Source: Megaustenia siamemsis (taxonomy: Eukaryota > Mollusca > Gastropoda > Stylommatophora > Ariophantidae). From it: 64,000 nucleotides of DNA. The stretch spans positions 56,596,833 through 56,660,832 of the forward strand of contig JAVIAB010000159.1 of assembly GCA_032433765.1 (NCBI GenBank). Direction: 5' to 3'. The position numbers and the translations under genes are program-made. Below the pieces are notes generated by a model that was not told the DNA's origin, searched no databases, and saw only the letters and a list, made by a program, of their open reading frames with translations. Shown piece by piece: positions 46,045 to 57,495 of the stretch (its first letter is position 1; the number at the start of each line of letters is the position of its first letter).

Positions 46045-46945
46045 ATAAGTTGTTCAATTAACATCCCTCGAATTAGAAGTTGTTCAATTAACATCTCTTC
46101 TATAAGAAGTTGTTCGATTAAAATCTCTTCTACATGTATAAGAAGTTTTTCGATTAAAATCTCTTCTAAAAGAAGTTGTTCGATTAAAATCTCTTCTAAA
46201 AGAAGTTGTTCGATTAAAATCTCTTCTAAAAGAAGTTGTTCGATTAAAATCGCTTCTATAAGAAGTTGTTCGATTAAAATCTCTTCTAAAAGAAGTTGTT
46301 CGATTAAAATCTCTTCTAAAAGAAGTTGTTCGATTAAAATCAGTTGAATAAGAAGTAGCTCTAGATTATAATAACTCTAATAAGATGTTACTAGATTAAA
46401 ATCCCTCTAATTTGTTGGATTAAAATCCTTTGAATAAGAAGTTGTTGGATTAAAATTACTTGAATAAGAAGTTGCTAAATTAAAATCAATTAAACAAGAA
46501 GTTGTTAAATTAAAATCAATTGAATTAGACGTTTTTAGATTAAAATCCCATGAATATGAAGTTGTTAGATTAAAATCCCATGAATAAGAAGTTGTTAGAT
46601 TAAAATCCCATGAATAAGAAGTTGTTAGATTAAAATCCCATGAATTTGAAGTTGTTAGATTAAAATCCCATGAATAAGAAGTTGTTAGATTAAAATCCCA
46701 TGAATAAGAAGTTGTTAAATTAAAATCCCATGAATATGAAGTTGTTAGATTAAAATCCCATGAATAAGAAGTTGTTAGAATTAAAAGCCCTTGAATACGA
46801 AGTGGTTAGATTAAAATCCCTTGAATAAGAAGTTATTAGATTAAAATCCCTTGAATAAGAAGTTGTTAAATTAAAATCAATTGAATAAGAAGTTGTTAGA
46901 TTAAAATTACTTGCTTACGTAGTTGTTAGATTAAGATCCCTTACG
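46045..46945. repeat. About 30-bp minisatellite in two flavours, roughly 30 units
   Basis: Left half: AAGAAGTTGTTCGATTAAAA + TCTCTTCTAA. Right half: AAGAAGTTGTTAGATTAAAA + TCCCATGAAT. A diverged transition lies near 46350-46550. Local homogenisation of each half is evident. In the A1-B1 intron. Confidence 0.93.
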
Positions 46946-47287
46946 TAAGTAGTTGTTCGTGCTGACAGACTATACGTTGTGCTGGAGGACATGTTTTTTT
47001 ATTTATGTTTAGAAATGGTGTAAAATATGAAAACTAAAGTTGTTAGACTGAGACAAAAATAGGGTTGTGTTTGAATGAGAGTCTGCTGATATGAGAAACT
47101 GTATCGACTTTCCGAGTAATGAAGAAATAATGATGACATCAAACAGATCTAGGGCTGGTCTAGGTCAGGAAACGGATGCATTTATTTATTTAATGCATTT
47201 ATAAAATGTGTATCTCCAACATCGTTAAAATAGTGCAACAAGCAGGAACTTATTGTATGTTAATGCCGGTTATCACTATATGCTCAC

Positions 47288-47411
47288 CGGCAGACGGCAT
47301 TTGCTTCATCAGGGTTCGTTACTCCAAGGGACATGCTGTGAAGAATAATAAGGTTCGTCTGCATGCACGCAGTCACACTTTTACAGTCGAAACTGTCTGC
47401 ATCAACTATCG
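47288..47411 (-). CDS. Exon A1 of the six-cysteine repeat gene (first recognised exon)
   Basis: Minus-strand exon; acceptor CTATCCACAAG before 47411, donor GTGAGC after 47288; 124 bp, phase 1 to 2. The peptide includes VDADSFDCKSVTACMQTN, then LIILHSMSLGVTNPDEANAV and C plus CG. C-x5-C and the terminal Cys are kept; LATN has become MQTN. It needs an upstream exon ending in phase 1, but no B-type exon or signal-peptide exon was recognised between here and 64000. Confidence 0.8.
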
Positions 47412-47684
47412 CTTGTGGATAGACATAGCACATATGATGTCAGAGATATGCTAGTTCATTGACAGAATTGTGGTAAATAAATGTTGAACAATTTAAATGA
47501 AAAAGCGAGAAGAGGAACACTGAACACTAAAAAAAATGGTGACGAAAAATGTTTGAGAAGTTGAAGACAACATAAACAATGTATGTAGGAGTGAAATGTA
47601 ATGTTGTGTACGATGGACATCTTACAAAGGTATTTCAAGTAGGAACAGTATAAGGCAGTGGTACCTTCTATTTCCATTTATATT

Positions 47685-48285
47685 TCTACATTGGCCTTAG
47701 ATTGGTTTATACAAATAAGAGAAATTGGATTCCAGTGGTCACTGAACAGACAACTTAATGCCTTAGAAACTGATGATGACATAGTTCTCCCTTAACATAA
47801 ACATCAACATATGAAAGATAAAATGAGCATACTTGATGAGAGATCATAACAGTTGGGGCTGAAAATAATTAGTGACAAGACCACATTTATGATAATGAAT
47901 GCAAGTGGAAATAAAAAAAAAAACAATAGGAGGATACATCTACTAGATGTACAATTTTACACATATCTAGAAGTAATATAGACTAAAAGGGAGGGACATG
48001 GAATGATACAAAAATAAGGATATCAAAAGTAAAAGGAGCATTCGTTGCACTAGGTAACATATGAAATCCATACCAATTAGTTTAAATACATAAATAAAAA
48101 TTGTCAGCGCCAATGTCAAGCCAGTCTTATAATATGGCTATGAAACATGGATACAAAGAAAAAAAAATGGCAATCATGAAGATGCAAACTTCATTAATTG
48201 ATGATTGCGCAGAATAAGGATGGAAATGACAGGACAAAATCACTAACATCAAATTATGAAAACGTACCGTTCAAATACCAGTAGA
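47685..48285 (+). pseudogene. LINE-C RT fragment spanning the YADD site
   Basis: Reads WSLNRQLNALETDDDIVLP, where FADDIVLL is expected, so the catalytic motif is altered. Then HKHQHMKDKMSILDERS, LGLKIISDKTTFMIMNASGN and TKIRISKVKGAFVALGN follow. Frame breaks throughout. Homologous to 40625-41185 in its second half. Confidence 0.8.
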
Positions 48286-50580
48286 TAAAGAGATTTAGAT
48301 TTACTCAAATCAGACAAGAGATTAGAAGACAAATATAACATCTCAATTCAGAACAGGTACAATGCAAAAGAAATACAGAGTATTGATGAACAGTGGACAA
48401 TTCTAAAAGAATCAATGCAATAAACATCACATGTGTTCATACCACCAGTGAGGACAAATTTAAGAAAAAAATGTATGACATATGACATTTTACAGCTAAT
48501 ATATACACCAAGAAGAAATAATGATAACAAAGATGGGTATAAAAGATTTAAACAAAGAAATTGTAATAAAATGCAATGAAGCAAACGAAGCATGGCTAAA
48601 CATATATGCAAAAAGATTGAAACTAAAAAAAAATAGAGATGCCAAAGCTATATACAAATAAACTGAAGAATTAACAGGAAGACAAACGCAATCAAAAACT
48701 GGGTATTTAAGATCAAAGGAACGAGAAGTCTTGATTCACCAAGAAAGCATAAGGGAACGATGAACGTAACACATTAAAGATTTTTACGTTAATGTAAGAA
48801 CATAAGTAAATATTCATGATAATGAGGATGGATCAGAAATACTCAAAGAAGAAGTGGATGACACCTTGCGCAATATGAAAGCAGGAAATGTTCCTGGACC
48901 AGATAATATAAATAAAGAAGAGATTGAAGATATATACCATACGACTTGTTCAAATCAATATTCAAAGCCCTAGCAAAGAAATCTGGTGTCTGCATGCTAT
49001 GATCGTCCCACAATAAGCATTATGAGTCACATGACTAAGATATTACTAAGAATCCTCATGCAAAGAGTGCGAAACAAAATCAGTCTAGAATTAAGTGATA
49101 GACAGTGTGGTTTTATGGTTATGGTTATGGGAGGCCCCGGTATCACTGCAAACGAATTAAACACAATTGCACAACCACCCGTGCCAGTGGAATCATCCGA
49201 ATTACTATTTCATCTCCCAAACAAAGAAAGGTAGCTATAGTCCCCATCATAGCAGTCTCAGCACACGCCAAAAGACATAAGGTGAAACAGCACAGAAATT
49301 GAACACAGCCATCTGTTTTCCATCATATGATATCAGCAATCATCGTAAACAACCGGGATATCGAAAAACAGATGAAATGCACGGTTGTTTTTGTTACAAA
49401 TTAGTGTGGTTTTGTTAGAGGTAAACGAACGAACAATACCATACACATCAAACGATCTTTAGTAGAAAGAGCCATAGAGGTGAAAACAGATCTATACCTA
49501 CGTTTCATAGATTGCAACAAAGCATTTGACAAAGCAAAACACAATGAAATAATCAAAATTGTAGAAAGCCTAAACATTGATAACAGAGATCTAATAATTC
49601 TAAAGAATATGTACTGGCAACAAACAGCGGCCATAATAACTTGAATAAATTGGTGATGTTTCAACAAAAAAGCAAATGGGTTTAGGCAAGGTTGTGTGCT
49701 GTCACGACGTTTTTTAAAATTGTATAGTGAGATTAGTTTATGATCCATAAGGGACATTCCTGGAATAATAACTGGAGGTCATAATATAAATAATCTGAGG
49801 TATGCTTATGATACAGTCTTAATCGCTAAGAGTGAAAATGAGTTAGATAAAATGTTAAACATTATAATGAAGGAAAGCAAAACTAAAGGACTCTTAATTA
49901 TAAACTTTAGTAATGTTCGCAACAAAGAAAAAGACTACACCGCAATGCACAATAAAGACAAGTGGAATATTACTAAAACAGGTAAATGCATTTAAATATC
50001 TGGCAACATTGTTAATCTCAGACGGTAGATGTACAAAGGAGGTGAGATGCAGAATAGCCCAGGCAAAAGCAGCTTTCCGAAAAAAAATTATGAAAATACT
50101 GTTCAATCCATTTTTGAGAATATAAACAAGAAAAAAGTTCTTAAATTTTATATAGAGCCAGTCTTAACTTACGGATGTGAATCATGGACATTATGACAAC
50201 AGACAAGAAAATCACTAGTGGTTGTATAAATGTTGTTTTACAGAAGTAAATTGAGAATATAAAGAACAGCTACAACGAGCAATGAGAACGTTCTGAAAGA
50301 GGCCGAAGCAAAAAAAAGAACTTGCATCAAATATTAGGAAGAAACAGTCATCATTGTTTGGCCATGTTATGAGTAGGGAGCAGCTGGAATATATTGTAAC
50401 AATCGGAGATTAAAGGGACGAAAAGATAGATATGCAAAGAGATAAAAAAAAAATTACAAGATAGCTTAAGAGAATGACGTGGCAGAAGGTCAACAATAAA
50501 AGTGATAGATACGTGTTGAGATCGAACGTTGTGGGGAGACATGATCACCTACGTTAATAAGCTTTGTACGTGATGATGAT
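48286..50580 (+). pseudogene. LINE-A, linker to 3' end, interrupted by an S3 SINE
   Basis: The longest contiguous LINE-A RT here. Order: linker (EEVDDTLRNMKAGNVPGPDN), SHMTKILLRILMQRV, SDRQCGF | S3 insertion | GFVRGKRTNNTIHIK, motif A DLYLRFIDCNKAFDKAKH, motif B region ANGFRQGCVLS, motif C NNLRYAYDTVLIAKS (YAYD instead of YADD), FKYLATLLISDGRCTKEVRC, then the C-terminus and a TGATGATGATG tail. The catalytic Asp change and several stops make it inactive. Lacks the endonuclease. Confidence 0.88.
49115..49402 (-). mobile_element. S3 SINE inserted in the LINE-A RT, 11-bp TSD
   Basis: 288 bp of S3 with its tail at the left (TATGGTTATGGTTATGGGAG). TSD AGTGTGGTTTT at 49104-49114 and 49403-49413; removing the element restores QCGFVRGK across the RT. 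The head is shorter than in the 41431 copy. Confidence 0.9.
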
Positions 50581-50629
50581 GAAAGAGATACAACGAAAGC
50601 GATAGCGCTAGATAAGACACAATTTCCGG

Positions 50630-50879
50630 AAGTCAAATGTAAGTATTACACATTAGGCCCTTCTTTTGTTGAATCCACAAGGAAAAGGACAAAGAGAAAG
50701 ACCAAACTATACTTGAAGAAACATAATGGAGCAGAGATGGAGATGATGGGGAAAACATTAAATAAGCTTACAAGAATGACATGAAACAGAAGTGCTTGTT
50801 GAAGAGCTATGTAGTTGGAAGGTATATACAAACTCACACTACCAGATAAAGATATCATGACAACGATCATGCTTGAGCT
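50630..50879 (+). pseudogene. LINE-C-like 3' fragment
   Basis: Reads ESTRKRTKRKTKLYLKKHNG, then AEMEMMGKTLNKLTRMT, a variant of the LINE ending with NPQGKRKRGRPNNTWRR-type sequence. Only the last 80 codons or so; directly followed by an S4 SINE. Confidence 0.65.
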
Positions 50880-51165
50880 CAAATCTTGGCTGAACCACTT
50901 GGGAGTTTTATTTATAATTTCTCTCTGCGGTAACCGCCCCTGGTCTCAGACCCGGCTTGAAACGTCAGTTACTCATGGACGAAAGAAAATATGAGTACCG
51001 CCGAAGACTGAGTTATCTGCCTGTACGGCGAGGGTCCCCTATGCACACGGCTGACAGCGAAAAATTGATTAACACGCACAATTCAGTTCCTAGTCTCTAG
51101 GGACTTCGCCAGAGGTAAAGAAAAATGCTGGTGAACGCAAAAAAAAAAAAAAAACTAAAAAAATG
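50880..51165 (+). mobile_element. S4 SINE, plus-strand copy with A-rich tail
   Basis: GAGCTCAAATCTTGGCTGAA corresponds to the B box region of the 35697 copy. The body follows (TTTCTCTCTGCGGTAACCGC, CTAGTCTCTAGGGACTTCGC) and then a run of about 16 A at 51139-51154. The tail shows the plus orientation. The head upstream of the B box appears truncated. Confidence 0.75.
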
Positions 51166-51179
51166 TACCATCAACAATT

Positions 51180-51665
51180 GTCTGTCCAGTGTCTGTTGTT
51201 AACTGCCGTGCCAAGACGCCAAGCTATCCAGTATATTTTCTCTTTGTTGTACGCTATTTCTATTTCATTATGTTTTGCCAATTGTAGCCAAGTATTCCGA
51301 CGTTCCTGTTCTCCTGTTGTGCCCCCCCCTCCTCCCAAAGATTGATGATTGCTTCATCCTGGTGCCTTTAGGTGTCCTTTTTGTGTATTGGTCTCACAAA
51401 TAATTTCCCCGTTGGTATTTTTGCTGTCCAGAGAAGTGTCAACACTTTTCTTAGAAGCCCCGTCTCGGTGGAATCTAATGGTTTCTTCATTTGTTTGTCT
51501 AATATTCATGATTCCCCTCCATAGGTCACATAAGATCATAGGTCCATATGTACATAGCCGATGATCTCTCTCTCACGAACAATGACATACACTTGTTGAG
51601 CAATATGCTTTTCATTTTCTGAAATTTTACTTTCCCCTGTACTACTCTGCTTTTTAAACTTGTGT
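51180..51665 (-). pseudogene. LINE-B C-terminal fragment (minus strand)
   Basis: On the minus strand: KISENEKHIAQQVYVIVRER, then the diverged CESWTVD-type region (LWRGIMNIRQTNEETIRFHR), KNTNGEIICETNTQKG, and VGILGYNWQNIMK, parallel to LINE-B at 4500-5000. Heavily frame-shifted. Confidence 0.65.
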
Positions 51666-52504
51666 TGTATCTTCCGTTGGTTATAGTGTTGTTATTGTTG
51701 TTTATATACACTCGTGTATGTATATATATATATATATATATATACGTGTCTTCGTCCGTGTCTGTCCTACATATCTTGATTATACTTTATCACAAACTAC
51801 TTATCGCTACGTTACTTACGGTATGTCTCGCTAGTTCGCTCACCTTAATTAACACTCCTCAATAATTCTTACCTGTACCTGTCTTGCATAACTCCACAAC
51901 TATCACGACAGTATCCGGAGATTGTCTGGTGAGTCTACTTAGGTGTCTTTACCTGTGCCACGCTTGACTGTATCTCTGCGCGTCTGACCTCCGGCCTCAC
52001 CACATGTCTGCCTTGTCCTGCTGGCATTTCATAGCCTTCCATTACAGTGAACGGACAGATTCTACCAGCTAAGTATGTGTTTATATATAGTCATTTTTTC
52101 TTTATTTATACGCTTATATTTCCACATTTTACCTATCCTCCAAAATATAACAAACCTCTCTCTCTCGTATCACCATTTAATCTCTTATTCACCTGTCCAC
52201 ATCTACTTGACTGACTCAGTCCTTATCATCCTCGATGAAGTAGTATTTATCTGTGCCATAAAGTTTGCTTCCGTTGTCTCATTCTCTGAAGAAGGTCGCA
52301 TGTAGACCGAAAGGTCAGTATTTTTTTTTATTTGTAAAGTTGTCACAATACGTTGAAAAGTGTATGTTACACCCCACTATTGGCTCCTTGCTACCAGTTC
52401 TACCGCTGCACTGCCTTTATTTGACCGTTCGCTACACACACTCACACGTACATATATATATAGAGGGCGTTACAATTTGTTTGTCTAATGTCATAAAACG
52501 ACAG
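51666..52504. other. Unassigned, with (TA)n and a hairpin motif
   Basis: (TA)n at about 51718-51743. 52286-52316 reads CTGAAGAAGGTCGCATGTAG then ACCGAAAGGTC: a GGTC/GACC hairpin flanked by CTGANGA and GAAA, which resembles half of a hammerhead ribozyme core of the kind known from Penelope-like retroelements. The third stem and a cleavage site were not found, so this is only a motif. Confidence 0.4.
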
Positions 52505-55260
52505 ATTTAATGACCAGTTAGAGCCAGAGCAGAAAACATCATGTAAAGTTATCAGTAACTGCCAGTAGCTAAGAATAAAACATCAGGTAAAGTTATCAGT
52601 AACTGCCAGTAGCTAAGAATAAAACATCAATTATACTGGGAGCTCACACAAAGTCAGCAAACTTATCAAATGGGCGCGCGAAAAATATCAGATTTACTTA
52701 TCAACAACGCGAAATAAAACCATCAGATACACATGCCGTTCAGGGAATCTCGGACAACATCAGGTAAACTTATCATCAACAGTGAGCGCGAACAACTTCA
52801 GATAAACTTATCATCAACAGTGAGCACGAAAAACTTCAGGTAAATATGTCATCAACAGTGAGCGCGAAAAACTTCAGGTAAATATGTCATCAACAGTGAG
52901 CACGAAAAACTTCAGTTAAATATGTCATCAACAGTGAGCGCGAAAAACTTCAGGTACATATGTCATCAACAGTGAGCGCGAAAAACTTCAGGTAAATATG
53001 TCATCAACAGTGAGCGCGAAAAACTTCAGGTAAATATGTCATCAACAGTGAGCGCGAAAAACTTCAGGTAAATATGTCATCAACAGTGAGCACGAAAAAC
53101 TTCAGGTAAATATGCCATCAGCAGAAATCGAGGAATTTATCAGGGACACTTATCAAACAGAAACGCGAACAAAACATTAGGTAAACACACTTGAAGCTCT
53201 AAACAATATCAACTAACTTTGTATTAAACAGGGAGCTCAGAAACAAAACATTATGTAAACTCGTCACCAAGGAGTGAGAAAAACATCAGGTAAATTTACC
53301 ATCAACATGGAGCTTGGAAAATATAGCATAAATTTACCATGAGCACTGAGCTCGTAACATGTAACATATATTTACCATCAACAGGGAGCTCGGAACATGT
53401 AACACCAATTTACCATCAACAGGGAGCTAAGAAAACATAGTATAATTTACCATCATTAGGGAGCTAAGAAAACATAGTATAATTTACCATCATTAGGGAG
53501 CTAAGAAAACATAGTATAATTTACTATCATTAGGGAGCTAAGAAAACATAGTATAATTTATCATCATTAGGGAGCTAAGAAAACATAGTATAATTTACCA
53601 TCATTAGGGAGCTAAGAAAACATAGTATAATTTACCATCATTAGGAGCTAAGAAAACATTGTATAATTTACCACCAACAGGGAGCTAAGAAAACAAGTCT
53701 AGTTTACCACCAAAAGGGAGTTAAGAAAACATAGTATAATTTACCATCATTAGGGAGCTAACAAAACATAGTATAATTTACCATCATTAGGGAGCTAAGA
53801 AAATATAATATAATTTTAACATCATTAGGAGCAAAGAAAACATAGTATAATTTATTACCAACAGGGAGCTAAGAAAACACAGTCTAGTTTACCACCAAAA
53901 GGGAGCTAAGAAAACATAGTATAATTTACCATCATTAGGGAGCTAAGAAAACATAGTATAATTTACCACCAACAGGGAGCTAAGAAATCACAGTCTAATT
54001 TACAACCTACAGGGACCTAAGAAAACATAGTATAATTTACCATCAACAGGGAGGGAAGAAAACATAGTATAATTTACCATCAACAGGGAGGGAAGAAAAC
54101 ATAGTATAATTTACCATCAACAGGGAGCTAAGAAAGCATAGTATAATTTACCATCAACAGGGAGGGAAGAAAACAAAGTATAATTTACCATCAACAGGGA
54201 GCTAAGAAAACATTGTATAATTTACCATCAACAGGGAGCTAAGAAAACATACAATAATTTACCAGCAACAGGGAGCTAAGAAAACATAGTATAATTTACC
54301 ACCAACAGTCATCTCAGAAAACGTGATGTAATTTTATACAGCAAATTTCTATTCAGAAAACGTCGAGTAAACTAAAGAAATATTATGCTCAGAACATAGT
54401 ATGTAAACTATACAGAAAGAAATATGATGCTCAGAAAATAGCATGTAAACTATACAGAAAGAAATATGATGCTCAGAAAATAGCATGTAAACTATACAGA
54501 AAGAAATATGATGCTCATAAAATAGTATGTAAACTATACAGAAAGAAATATGATGCTCCGAAAATAGCATGTAAACTATACAGAAAGAAATATGATGCTC
54601 AGAAAATAGCATGTAAACTATACAGAAAGAAATATGATGCTCAGAAAATAGCATGTAAACTATACAGAAAGAAATATGATGCTCAGAAAATAGCATGTAA
54701 ACTATACAGAAAGAAATATGAAGTTCATAACATAGCATGTAAACTATACAGAAAGAAATATGATGCTCGGAAAATAGCATGTAAACTATACAGAAAGAAA
54801 TATGATGCTCCGAAAATAGTATGTAAACTATACAGAAAGAAATATGATGCTCCGAAAATAGCATGTAAACTATACAGAAAGAAATATGATGCTCAGAAAA
54901 TAGCATGTAAACTATACATAAAGAAATATGAAGTTCATAACATAGCATGTAAACTATACAGAAAGAAATTTGATGCTCAGAAAATAGCATGTAAACTATA
55001 CAGAAAGAAATATCATCATCATCAACGAGTGCCGCCTCCGCTTCGAAGGTTGGCTACCAAGGAGCACCACTCTCTGTCTCTTGTTTTGAGTGTGCTGGTT
55101 GTCATAAATTGACTTGTCCATAATTTTAATGTTTCTCGTCCACGTTAGTCTTGGGTCCCTCTGCCTCTTTTACCTTGCATTTTTCTTCAACTATTTCTTG
55201 TAGTAGGCTGTACAAAGAAATATAATGATCAGAAACGTGACGTAAACTTACCAACAACAG
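52505..55260. repeat. Composite satellite with drifting unit (38, 37 and 42 bp), 2.7 kb
   Basis: Three successive zones: about 38 bp (AACTTCAGGTAAATATGTCA + TCAACAGTGAGCGCGAAA, to 53110), about 37 bp (AAAACATAGTATAATTTACC + ATCATTAGGGAGCTAAG, to 54350), and 42 bp (TATACAGAAAGAAATATGAT + GCTCAGAAAATAGCATGTAA + AC, to 55013). All share the scheme GAGCTC-x-GAAAA, TAAA, TTA-CATCAACAGG, and intermediates occur at 52510-52780, 53130-53420 and 55214-55260, so one ancestral unit seems to have been amplified repeatedly. The minus strand is open over the 42-bp zone (14-codon repeats) by periodicity. Confidence 0.9.
55014..55213 (-). mobile_element. LINE-D 3' end inserted in the satellite, 10-bp TSD
   Basis: 200-bp 5'-truncated insertion: CATCATCATCAACGAGTGCC at the left (3' tail), then the reverse of RPRLTWTRNIKIMDKSIYD-like coding. 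TSD AAAGAAATAT at 55004-55013 and 55214-55223. Confidence 0.9.
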
Positions 55261-55492
55261 CCAACAAGCAAGCAAGTGTTACACAAGCCACTGCTCTAAG
55301 AATGCTCATGTCTTGAGACATTTTATTTAGTCCCAACTAAATCTTGTCTCAGCAATGCCTGACTAGTAGCCTGTGTATGGTACCTGCACGTTAGAATAGT
55401 TATGAGTCGTTTTAATTCAAGTTATAATGCAATAATACATATTTATATGCATCTGGATGTGAGCGTACACAAGGATAGCTCTTATACATAGG

Positions 55493-55705
55493 TCTCATCA
55501 TCATCATTGAGTGCCGTCTCCGCATCGAAGGTTGGCTAACATGGAACGCCATTCCACTCTGTGTTTTGATTTGATGGTGCAGATTGTCATAGGCTGACTT
55601 GTCCATCTTTTCATGTCACTCGTCCATGTTAGTCTTGTTCTGCCTCTGCCTCTTTTACCTTGTATTTTCCCTTCTAATATTACTTTTATTATACTGTTGT
55701 GTCTT
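55493..55705 (-). mobile_element. LINE-D 3' fragment (minus strand)
   Basis: CTCATCATCATCATTGAGTG at the left, then the reverse complement of ANLRCGDGTQ and KRWTSQPMT-type coding, parallel to the copy at 55014 and 0.3 kb away. No clear TSD found. Confidence 0.85.
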
Positions 55706-55889
55706 TTAACATGACCAAAAATATTTCTACATATGTCTACATCGCTTGATTGTCAGTGTGTTGAGAAACATAGCAAGAACACATTGATTAATGTGTGTTT
55801 AATGCATCTACTTTAGTGCACATATTCGATAGTTAATCATTGTTTCATAAAGCTGACTATTTAACAACGCTTGTTGATACCAACTACTA

Positions 55890-57182
55890 CGACTATTCGA
55901 CCAAAAACAGACTGGAAATATAAACATCGCCGTTGTAGCTTTTTACCTTCAATAAAGACTTAACGCTGGTCTTCGGGACATCCTTGGGCAAGGCGGAGCT
56001 CCCGTTTAGCCCTATGTCAAGGTTATATGAAGTCATTAGAGCAGGTGGTGGATGGTATTGTGGGAGCAGCCGACAAGTAGTGCAGGTTATGGTCCCCAAC
56101 ACCGCGATCGCAAACAGAGGATCTCTTGTATAGAGACAATGGCTGCGATCTCCGACTAGTATAGTCACTGCCAAGAAGGAAAGGAATGGCAAACTACCTT
56201 CTTATATTGCCTAGACTAATCATGACAAATCACAACTTAATATCTACAGCTAACGACGTTAATGGGGACTCCATAGCCACCTCGTCCGGTAGGGAGCGTC
56301 ATGTGCTACAGGTGACACCTTATCGTCACCAAGCTACTGTATGCAAGTTTAAAAAAATAAAGAGACACTAGCAATAGGAACTTGGAACATTAGATCATCA
56401 TTCCAGGTTGGTAAAATAGAAAACATCAGTCAAGAAATGAAGAGAATGAAATTGAACATCTTGGGACTATGTGAAATGAGATGGACAGGAGCAGGATTAT
56501 TACAACGCGACAGCGGAAATGTAATTTTTACTTTACACACGAAAGAGGTGAAGGCATCATGTTAGATAGAGACAGACGCAAAACAGTGAAAGGATGTTGG
56601 CCAATATCAGATATAATTCTGCTAGTAAAATTGACAGGTAGACCAATGGATATCAATATAATTCAAGCGTATGCACCAACAAGTAATAGCGAAGAGGAAG
56701 ACATTGACACTTTTGACAATGAGCTAGAGATGACCGTGGAACTGTGTAAATCCCAAGAAATAACTATTATATTAGGGGATTTCCTATGCAAAGGTAGGAA
56801 CATCTAACGTGCAAAATGTGACTGTGGGGCATGGCCTTGGAGAGACAAATGACAGAGGGGATAGATTGATAGATTTGGCAAAGACATATGAAATTATTAT
56901 AGGTAACACCTGGTTTGAACAACACCCTAGGCGACTATGGATATGGCAAAGCCCAGACAAAAAAGTACACAATCAAATTGATTTTATACTGGGACAGAAT
57001 AGATTTAGGAATGGGCTAACATCGGTTAAAACAAGGCCAGGAGCAGATTGCAATAGTGACCATGTACCAGTAGTTGGGAAGCTAAGAATAAAACTACGGA
57101 AGGCACATAAATCGCCAAGAAATATACAATTAGAACTAGATATGTTTAGAGTAGAAAAACAAATGAGTGATAAGGACAATAG
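55890..57182 (+). pseudogene. LINE-B/A 5' region with AP-endonuclease domain
   Basis: The only 5' portion in the window. After a GC-richer leader (55890-56350), the endonuclease begins: AIGTWNIRSSFQ near 56373, MKLNILGLCEMRWTGAG (catalytic Glu), DINIIQAYAPTSNS, ITIILGDF (its following Asn is lost), NTWFEQHPRRLWIWQSP, NQIDFIL, then VKTRPGADCNSDHVPVVGKL with the SDH motif. Two frameshifts (near 56545 and 56800) break it. Interrupted at 57190 by an S2 SINE and continued at 57496. Confidence 0.88.
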
Positions 57183-57189
57183 GATAGTA

Positions 57190-57488
57190 CACTCTCCCAC
57201 AGCTCGACTGGACTACCGACGTTCGGACAACCCGTGTTCGATTCTCGCTGGGAGCAGTGTGAATTGTACTCGTGGTTGGAAAAGAAAAATACCCCCACGG
57301 TCGACCCAGCCGTTGGCAGAAATGGGTACCAGGATATTACCCTGGGAAGGTGAGGAATGTCGCCTCGCATCGTGAGTTTCGATGTTTGAAGCGAAACTAT
57401 CCATCTGGATAGGCGGCCGAGCACATATGGGTGGAAACTCGCGTGCTAAGACGCCGGTTCAAGTCTCGTACTTTACCTTTACCTTTAC
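57190..57488 (+). mobile_element. S2 SINE with two B-box-like segments, 7-bp TSD
   Basis: 299 bp inserted in the LINE linker. The head has ACAGCTCGACTGGACTACCG and the B-box-like GTGTTCGATTCTC. A second B-box-like GCCGGTTCAAGTCTCG lies near the 3' end, suggesting a dimeric or composite SINE. The tail is TACTTTACCTTTACCTTTAC. The flanking GATAGTA copies lie at 57183-57189 and 57489-57495; removing the SINE rejoins the linker KIVKNRYNAIEKIQ. Confidence 0.85.
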
Positions 57489-57495
57489 GATAGTA

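Noticed and set aside
54349..54990. 213-codon minus-strand frame (SEHHISFCIVYML repeats)
   Set aside because: Produced by the 42-bp satellite unit; no other coding evidence.
55893..56192. Minus-strand frame starting MPFLSFLAVTIL that looks like a signal peptide, considered as first exon of the six-Cys gene
   Set aside because: The region is the 5' leader of the LINE on the plus strand at 55890-57182; no donor in the right phase was identified.
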